Assembly: GCF_019320115.1 (NCBI RefSeq)
Contig: NC_089587.1
Coordinates: 104,767,158-104,831,157 of the forward strand
Length of the DNA stretch: 64,000 bases
Reading direction: 5' to 3'
Origin: Miscanthus floridulus
Taxonomy: Eukaryota > Streptophyta > Magnoliopsida > Poales > Poaceae
Part shown: in pieces, positions 56,853-64,000 of the stretch
Layout of the letters: the number at the start of each line of letters is the position of its first letter
Numbering within the stretch: position 1 is the first letter of the stretch
Position numbers and translations under genes: made by a program
The notes under the pieces: generated by a model
Told to the model about the DNA's origin: nothing
The model's database searches: none
Seen by the model: the letters and a program-made list of their open reading frames with translations, nothing else

Positions 56853-57020
56853 AAGGGCGTACCCAGTGCAGAGAGCTCCTGCTTTGTGCGGGGTGTGGGG
56901 AAGGGTGTTAGTGGCAAGCCTTACCCTCGCCTGTGCAATGCGAGGAGACCGCGACTCGAACCCAGGACCTTCCGGTCACAGGCAGTAAGACTCTACCGCT
57001 TGCACCAGGCCCGCCCTTCG
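56853..57020 (-). mobile_element. Au-like SINE, copy 2 (168 bp)
   Basis: Same insertion as 16802-16969, with box A GGTGCAAGCGG, box B GGTTCGAGTC, and GTCTATTTTT-type direct repeats at 56838-56852 and 57021-57033. It lies just past the exon 3 donor of K3, on the same strand as the gene. Confidence 0.88.
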
Positions 57021-57098
57021 GTCTATTTTTATAGTAAAAAATAAAAATAAATATATAGATAGCACAAAGTGTAATATTGGATTTATTGTGTATGGTAC

Positions 57099-57796
57099 CT
57101 GGACCAGGGTTCTGTTGTGTATTTGCGTAACTCTCCATTGACAGCAATTTGAGAGAAATCTTCCGTAAGTAATCACTCTGAATGATACAAAAACAAGGAT
57201 TGGAGTTGTAGTTTCACATTGATAAGTTTTTTTTAAGTGCAGGGTCAATATTTTCCTCCTGCATGCCCTAGTGTGATTAGCACAGTAAGCATGCATATTA
57301 TCGACTTATGCTAACATGATGAGAAAAGGAAATGCTACAGGCATGTAAAAATTGGCCTAAAATCCTGGTAGCAGATTGTTCATAGATGGCTGTTTTCCAT
57401 GTTTTTTTTTCTAGGTTTGCATTTTTTTTCCTTTTTTTGTGCGAGAATGTAGAAACTATGATTGACGCACCCACCCACCCACTCAGTGCTGACTGCTGAG
57501 CGCTGAGCGGAAAGTAGAAGCAGAGTTAGGTTAAGGTACCTGGCTAGTGGCTGCGGCATACACCTTGTCTTCAAATCGCACGGCAATTCTTTGAAGCTCA
57601 ACCAGCCCCTCTGGCACTGATACCGGCAGATGCTTCCTCAGAGTCAGTACTCTGAATGCAAGACATGCGTCTGATTAAAGTGTCAGGGTGGCGAGGAAGG
57701 AGGCATGAAGAAAGGGGAGTGGGCGTACATCTTGTTCACGATCCTGCCGCGCGCCGCGGGCTGGAGCTGGGCGCGCCAGTCATCGCCGGCGTCCAT
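57099..57796 (-). CDS. K3: MED15-type KIX-domain gene, open over three exons
   Basis: Exons 57796-57729, 57651-57540 and 57177-57099 join in phase without a stop. The product starts MDAGDDWRAQLQPAARGR and IVNK, continues VLTLRKHLPVSVPEGLVELQ, RIAVRFEDKVYAAATSQ and DYLRKISLKLLSMES, and ends exon 3 in TQQNPGP with a GTACCA donor. It has the full KIX core but lacks the Gly/Ala leader of K2. No further exon is recognisable, so the protein would be KIX-only or the gene is 3'-truncated. The copia D 3' LTR sits about 370 bp upstream and could have replaced or altered its promoter. The gene may be a recent pseudogene; expression data would decide. Confidence 0.68.
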
Positions 57797-58166
57797 GGCT
57801 TCGTGCTTCGTGGTTGGATCGGCGTGCTTGGAATGGAGTATTGGATGGATCTGTTCGTGCTAGGCGAGACGAGGAAGAGGAAACAGCAAGGCAACTGCGG
57901 GCAGCACCTCCCGACGACTCCTGTCCACTGTCCTGCCCTCTGATTCGTGCGCGCTGCGTTGGCGTTGGATTGCCGCAGTGGACCTCTCTCTACGTGTCGA
58001 CCGTCGACGACGCAACTGTTGAGTCGAGCTTGATCTTCCACTGCGACTGCGGTCCCACTGTTCAGTATAAACTGCTAATACTTACGTATAAATTAATTAA
58101 TTAATTGCTCGTCCCGCAATTTATCTCTATAGGAACTCACTTTCATCTCTCTTCGTGAGAGTTTTG

Positions 58167-58644
58167 TGTTAGACTCTTAGGATCACTAGAGTAGATCTAG
58201 CGGGTGATTTTATTTGTATTTGGAATAAAGCAACCTAGAACATGTACTGGAGAAAGAGAGAAGAAAGGATGAGAAGAGGGGAGGTGTTACCGACCATCGG
58301 TGGGCTTGGCAGAGGAGGAAGCCATGGTGACGGTGATGGTGGCAAAAGTGTCGGTGAAGGGTGGCAGTGGCGTCCGACGGCGGTGTGGATGTCAGGGTTG
58401 ATGCAGGGGCGGCGATGAAGCTTCCCGTCGCTCATAGCGCACCTTCTCTATAGCGGATTAGGGTTGTAGGTGGGGTTGTGGCAGCGTCGGTGAACCTCGT
58501 GTCGCGAGCCCCGGCCCCCACCTCCTTTATATAGCGCTGCGCGACGAGGGCCCACCAGCCATATGTGCGGCTGGGCACCCCCAATCAGGATGCGGGATCA
58601 AGGCCCGAGTCGGCCGTTGGGTCGACTCGGTGATCAACCTAACC
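58167..58644 (-). mobile_element. 3' LTR of copia element D, copy 2 (478 bp)
   Basis: Minus-strand span from about GGTTAGGTTGATC (58644; expected TG decayed to GG) to GAGTCTAACA (58167), with a TATATAAAGG box near 58530. It is the same insertion as 18111-18581. Confidence 0.83.
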
Positions 58645-61600
58645 TTCTTCCTTTTGATCTCACCTTTTGTCTTAAACTTAAAATACTTATCTCTTGTCCC
58701 ATTCCATCATAGATTAGCGCATAGAGCATGTCTCGTCACAACAGTTAGTACCATTGGATTAACAACTACAATGCACCTCTCTGTTTTGAAACAGATTCTC
58801 AGCTAGGCCCCTTATTGTCCAGGGATCATAGGCTTTCCCATAAACACATGCGGCTAAGTGTTCTATAAACGCATTGGGTGGTAAGCCTTTAATAAGCGGA
58901 TCTGTAAGCATTTTCTTTGTACTTATATGCTCGAGACTAATAGAATAATCCCGGACTTTGTCTTTCACAATATAAAACTTTATGTCAATGTGTTTGACAG
59001 CACCACTTGACTTATTGTTGTGAGTATAACATACTGTTGGCTCATTGCCGTAGTACAACTTGAGTGGTCTATGAATGTCATCGACCACTTTTAACCCCGG
59101 CATAAATTTCTTTAGCCAGTTCACCTGCCCTGTGGCCTCATAACATGCTATAAACTCGACATACATCGTAGACAATACAGTGACAGTTTGCTTAGAGTTT
59201 TTCCACGATATAGCTCCTTCTGCAAGAGTAAATACATAGCCTAATGTGAACTTTCTATCATCTACGTCTCCCGCGAAATCTGAATCTGAATACCCCTCTA
59301 TATGAAAGGAATCAGATTTCTGTATGTTAGCATGAGGCCTTTTGTGCCTTGCACATAATGCAAAGCTTTCTTTACCATTCTCCAGTGTTCTATTTCTAGA
59401 TTACTCTGATATCTACCAAGTATCCTGGTAATAAAAGCTAAGTCAGGACGTGTACATACTTGAGCATAGTGTAAGCTTACAATAGCCAAAGCATATGGAA
59501 CTGTTTTCATTCGATCGATCTCATATTGGTTCCTGGGATATTGGAATTCTCCAAAACTATTGCCCTTGACTATGGAAGCAGGTGAGGGCTTACACGCATG
59601 CATACTGTATTTCTTTAGAACATTTTCTAAGTATGCCTTTTACGATAATCCTAAAACCTCTTTTCTTTTATCTCGGTGAATCTCTATTCATAAAACAAAT
59701 GAAGCTTCACCGAGATCTTTCGTATCAAAATTTAAGGACAAGAACTTCTTCATCTCCAGTAGTAGATTAACATTACTACTAGCGAGTAAGATGTCATCCA
59801 CATATAGGATTAGGAAAATAAATTTTTCATTCTTAAACTTTGTATAAATGCAATTGTCCTCTACATTCTCTTTAAACCCAAACTTTCTTATTATTCCATC
59901 AAACTTTAAATACCACTGTCTAGAGGCTTGTTTTTAATCCGTAAATAGATTTCTTCAGGTGGCATCCCATACGTTCTTTTCCTTTTATGACAAAACCTTT
60001 TGGCTGTGCCATATAAACATTTTCATCTAAATTCCTGTTAAGGAAAGCCGTCTTTACATCCATCTGATGTAATTATAAATCATAATATGCCACTAACACC
60101 ATTATGATTATAAAAAATCCTTATATGAGACTAGAGAAAATGTCTCATTGTAATATATTCCTTCTCTTTGAGTAAAGCCTTTCGCCACAAGTCGCGCTTT
60201 AAATCTTTCCATATTCTCTTTAGAGTCATATTTAGTTTTGTAGACCCATTTATAGCCTATTGTCTTGGCTCTTTTAGGAATTTTTTCTAAGTCCCAAACA
60301 CCGTTGGTGCTCATTGACCTCATTTCATCATGCATGGCTTCAAGCCACTTCGACAAGTGAGCGCTTCTTATGGCTTCTTCAAATGAGATGGGATTACCCT
60401 CCATTTGAAATTCATCTTCACCCTCCATTTGGAATTCTTCACTAGCATAGACTTAGGAATCATCAGAAATGGCTGATTTTCTGGCTCTTTGAGTCCTTCT
60501 AGGGCCCTCATTAGTTGGCACTTGTTCCATGTGGGGCTGTTGTTGCTCTTCCTCATGTGCGACAACAGGCTCTATAGGATCCTGAAGGACAGGTTCCTTG
60601 TGTTCATTTATTGTCGCTACGAGAGAATTAACAACAGGTCCCATCACTACAGTGTATGGCACTGTTGGTGCAACAGCAATAGGTAGCGAGAAAAATGGCT
60701 CCTAAACCATTAGAGTGGGCACGTATACCCGCTTCTCCTCAAGGTTAATTTCTTACGCTACCATGCTCCCCCTAACCATCTCATCCTCTAAGAACACAAC
60801 ATGTCTTGTTTCTACAAATTTCGTATGTCTGTCAGGACAGTAGAAACGATAATCTTTTGACTTATTTGGATAGCCAATGAAATAGCAACTAACTATCTTG
60901 GAGTCTAACTTCCTAATGTTTAGGTTAAATACTTTAGCCTTAGCTGGACAGCCCCACACATGTAAGTGGTTAAGTGAGAGTTTCCTTCTTATCCATAACT
61001 CATATGGTATTTTAGGCACCGACTTGCTTGGTATTTGATTGAGAATATGAATGGCGGTCTTTAACGCCTCCATCCACAAACTTATCGGTAAAGTGGAGTA
61101 GCTTATCATACTTCTTACCATATCCATTTAGGTACGGTTGCATCTTTTAGCTACTCCATTCTGCTGAGGTTCGCTCGATGTAGAGTACTGGGCAACTATG
61201 CCATTTCCTTGTAAGAACTTTGCAAAAGGTCCAGGAACTTGGCCATATAGGGTATGTCGAACGTAGTACCCCCCACGGTTGGATCTTGCTATCTTAATCT
61301 TTAAATTGTGCTGATTTTCTACTTTAGCCTTAAATATCTTAAATTTATCCAATGCCTTTGATTTTTCCTTAATTGGATAAATATAGCCATAACGAGAATA
61401 ATCATCTATGAAAGTTATAAATGAATCATAACCATCCACACTTTTTACAGGAAAAGGACCACAGATATCTGTGTGAATTATTTCCAAAATTTCCGCGCTT
61501 TGTTTGGCGTCTTTCTTTATTTTCTTAACATACTTTCCTTTAATACAATCAATACATTATTCTAAGTCTAGAAATTCTAATGGCGGAAGAATTGATTTCT

Positions 61601-63051
61601 TAATCAATCGTTCTATTATCCCCCTCGAAATATGCCCTAAACAACAGTGCTATATTTCGATGATACATTATGAATTCTCTTCCGCTTATTTCTTGCATTC
61701 ATAGACGAGGAGGCATTCTCATTCTTAGTGTTTACAGCATTCACATTCTCACAAAGTGATAACAAATAAAGCTCGTCTTGTCGGAAGGCAAGACCAACAC
61801 ACTTATGATTAAACATAATCTTACATTGGCCATTACCAAAATGGCAATCAAATCCATCATCGTCTAAATGTGAAACACTTATTAAGTTTCTACGCAAAGA
61901 GGGTACATAAAGGACATCTGTAAGCTTAAGTACAAAGCCATCATTCAATTCTAATAGGAGTTCTCCAATGGATTCAACTTCAGCTTTGACTCTATTTGCT
62001 ACCTTAATGTGTCTTTCTCCTCTTTGCAGGGTCCTCCTCGTATAGAATCTCTGTAATAAATTTGTAACGTAAATAGTTGCACTTAAATCAATCCACCAAG
62101 TAGATTTTGCATAACTTAAATATAAGGACTCATCTACGAAAGTAATTATGTCCTCACCTTTTTTCTCATCAGGTGCTCTAGGAACTCTGGACAATCTTTC
62201 TAGTAGTGTCCCTTCTTCTTGCACTATTTGCAGATATCTTTGTCTACTTGAACATGGTTGAATTTCTGATGGTGATCATTCTGTGGGGCCTTTCCTTGTG
62301 GCCTAGAGGAGGAGCTATTGTCCCACTGAGGTTTCTCTTGTGGTTTAGCGTTCTTGTTGTTAAAGTTCTTTTTTTTATTTTCCTTCACATGGTTGACGGA
62401 GTCACCATGTGAGCTCTTAAGCCTCTCCTCTTCTTGCACACACATGGCAATGAACTTCTCAATGTCCCACTTATCGGGCTGTAGGTTGTAATTAATGACA
62501 AAGGTTTCATACTATTTGGGCAAAGAAGCAAAAATCAAATGAATTCAGAACTCATCCTTGAGCCCCATGTCCATTGGCTTGAGCTTAGATGCCGTGCTGC
62601 TCATTTTTAGTATGTGCTCTCTAATCCCTCCACCAGTGTATTTCTCATTGACTAACTTCTTAATAAGAGTGCTTACATAAGCCTTTGAAGAGCTAGTAAA
62701 CTGACTCTCTACCTTCTTTAGATACTCAGTGGCGGTGGTATATTTTAGGATTTATCCCCTTATTGGATCCTTAATGGAGTCCTTAATCAGCATCAAACAC
62801 TTGCGGTTTGAACTATCCCACTTTGCACGATCAAGGTCATACTTCATTCTCACTAATGCATGGTCACACTGCCAAGTAGCGAAAGCTGCATCAGTCTCAT
62901 TTTCTACCCTCACTAGGTCCTCAGGCTCAGTGGGACATGGAGAGATAAGTGCTAGATCATTGTCGGACACTGCAAGTGCTATCTCAAGCTTCTCTCACCA
63001 TATGTTATAGTTGCTTCCGTTGAGAGACGGAATGGACGAGATAAACATCAT
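58645..63051 (-). pseudogene. Copia element D gag-pol, decayed
   Basis: Right to left: gag from about 63051 (NGSNYNIW then a stop, EKLEIALAVSDNDLAL), zinc knuckle region near 62215 with two TAG stops between its Cys and His residues, protease motif decayed to WIDLSATIYV (61637-62224 frame), HHCC region, integrase 61487-60753 (HTDICGP kept; second Asp in RSNRGG is Asn; Glu in NGVAKRCNRT is Lys), reverse transcriptase (GYKWVYKTKYDSKEN; YVDD at 59793-59804), and RNase H (59175-58759; NNKSSGAVKHIDIKF, TDPLIKGLP). Stops and frameshifts separate nearly every domain. No 5' LTR or primer site is found up to 64000. It differs in sequence and LTR from the SIRE-type elements; lineage within copia not determined. 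Confidence 0.88.
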
Positions 63052-63659
63052 TGGGTTGTATACTGAAAAAATATTAGAGAAAGTGAGAAAAAATTGACAT
63101 AATAATTGCGTGCCTTAATATAACGTTGGTCAAAATTAAAACATACAATGTGCTTCTACATTAACTCTACATCACCGTTGGACAGAAATAGAACTAATAC
63201 ATAAAACTCATTAATAAGAATTATAATGTTGCTATCATCAACTTTGGTCAGAAAATAGCAATATCATAAATACAACATTCTTCTACATTAATTCTACATC
63301 ACCGTTGGGCAGAAATAATATTAATGCATGGAAAACTCATGAATAAACTTATAATATTGTTATCATCAATGTTGGTAAGAAAAATAACAATATCATAATT
63401 TAACTTAGACAAATAGGACTACTCCTCTAATTAAAATATTTTCCTTTGGTTCATATTTAATTAGAGGATTAACATATTCATTTCAGCGGAAACATGAAAA
63501 AGCTTGAAAATAATAATTCTTGATCAGAAGCATTTCAGCGTACTCATCTACTCTGTAAACAAATTATCCCGTTGGTTCAAATTTGAGTAGAGATTGAAAA
63601 CTAGACAAAAAATCATCAAAGTTGCTTTAAAAAATAATAAAATTAATTCATATGGATAG
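63052..63659. other. AT-rich sequence right of copia D gag
   Basis: Contains two related stretches (about 63125-63240 and 63245-63380) with the shared words ACATTAA-TCTACATCACCGTTGG and ATCATCAA-TTGGT. These may be a short tandem duplication in the leader of D or in the flanking DNA. No gene seen. Confidence 0.4.
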
Positions 63660-64000
63660 CAGTAACACAGCACGTGGCCCAGCAGCGAAAAAGCCCGCGG
63701 CCCAGCCGCGCGTGGCGCGCTCCCCTGCGCCCAGGCCGCAACCTGGTCCTGGGCCGGGATTTCTCCATCCCGCCTGAGCCTAAAGTGGCCCGGCAGCCGC
63801 CAGCCGTCGGTCCGATCCGACGGTCGCCCGTGCTGCTCGTTGGAACAAAACCCGCCGCGGCCGGCCTCCTCCCCAAACCCTAAGCCATTTGCTTCTTCCC
63901 CTTCTCTCTCCACACCGCAGCCGAGTAAGTGAGCGAGCGGCGGAGGAACCGGTGGCGGCCAGAGGAAAGATGGCGGCACCACCGCAGGCCCCCTCGCCGG
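63660..64000 (+). other. GC-rich block, possible 5' end of a gene
   Basis: An abrupt change to GC-rich sequence. It includes CCGATCCGACGG, AACCCTAAGCC and TCTCTCTCCAC motifs usual in grass promoters and 5' UTRs. An ATG at 63970 in context AAAGATGGCGGC opens MAAPPQAPSP up to the window end. It could be the first exon of a nuclear gene, or the 5' region of a transposon. The window ends too soon to decide. Confidence 0.3.

Larger units (their letters stand above)
54974..59183. repeat. Segmental duplication, copy 2
   Basis: Partner of 14659-19896. It lacks the MITE and the hAT-like element of copy 1 and keeps the undeleted KIX exons. Older transposons (the copia remnant on the left, copia D on the right) continue beyond both borders here, so this locus looks like the source. 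Confidence 0.95.

Overview
The window looks like a transposon-rich intergenic stretch of a large grass genome. Grass features include SIRE/Maximus-type Ty1/copia elements, Ty3/gypsy LTRs beginning TGTCGGGGACC or TGTAACACC, an Au-like SINE, Stowaway-type MITEs and an RTE-like LINE. An Andropogoneae species such as sugarcane, sorghum or Miscanthus fits best, but the species is inference. Nothing bacterial or viral-genomic is present. Most open frames on either strand are chance frames or decayed transposon pieces.

Layout. 1-4744: the 3' end of a Ty3/gypsy element lies inside the 3' end of a SIRE-type copia element, which itself interrupts the pol gene of a minus-strand SIRE-type element, here called A (4745-12456). 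The 5' LTR of A holds a solo LTR of its own family (10003-12044, TSD CTTGT). 12678-14215: a foldback Mutator-like element with a 9-bp TSD. 14659-19896: copy 1 of a roughly 4.2-kb segmental duplication. It carries a broken MED15-type KIX gene (K1), a SINE, the 3' LTR and RNase H tail of copia element D, and two DNA transposons absent from copy 2. 20272-22679: KIX gene K2, with two LINE insertions in its introns. 23586-27568: element C, a pol-less LTR element with two 863-bp LTRs. 28103-42839: a solo gypsy LTR (P) carrying complete 10.3-kb copia element B (31170-41424). 44100-49217: a partial gypsy LTR (R) hit by another solo LTR (Q, TSD CGTCT). 49803-50660: a paralogue of the K2 5' region with a nonsense-mutated KIX exon (K4). 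51226-54137: the one convincing complete nuclear gene, a nine-exon RNase H1-like protein. 54974-59183: copy 2 of the duplication, with an open KIX gene (K3), running into copia D (to about 63051). 63660-64000: GC-rich sequence that may be the start of another gene.

The genic skeleton is therefore a small cluster of MED15 KIX paralogues around an RNase H gene, pulled apart by nested retrotransposons. Paired paralogous segments give natural empty sites, so the order of many insertions can be read directly. I found no operon, CRISPR array or unrecognised protein system. The most informative material is the nested insertion history and the KIX family decay.
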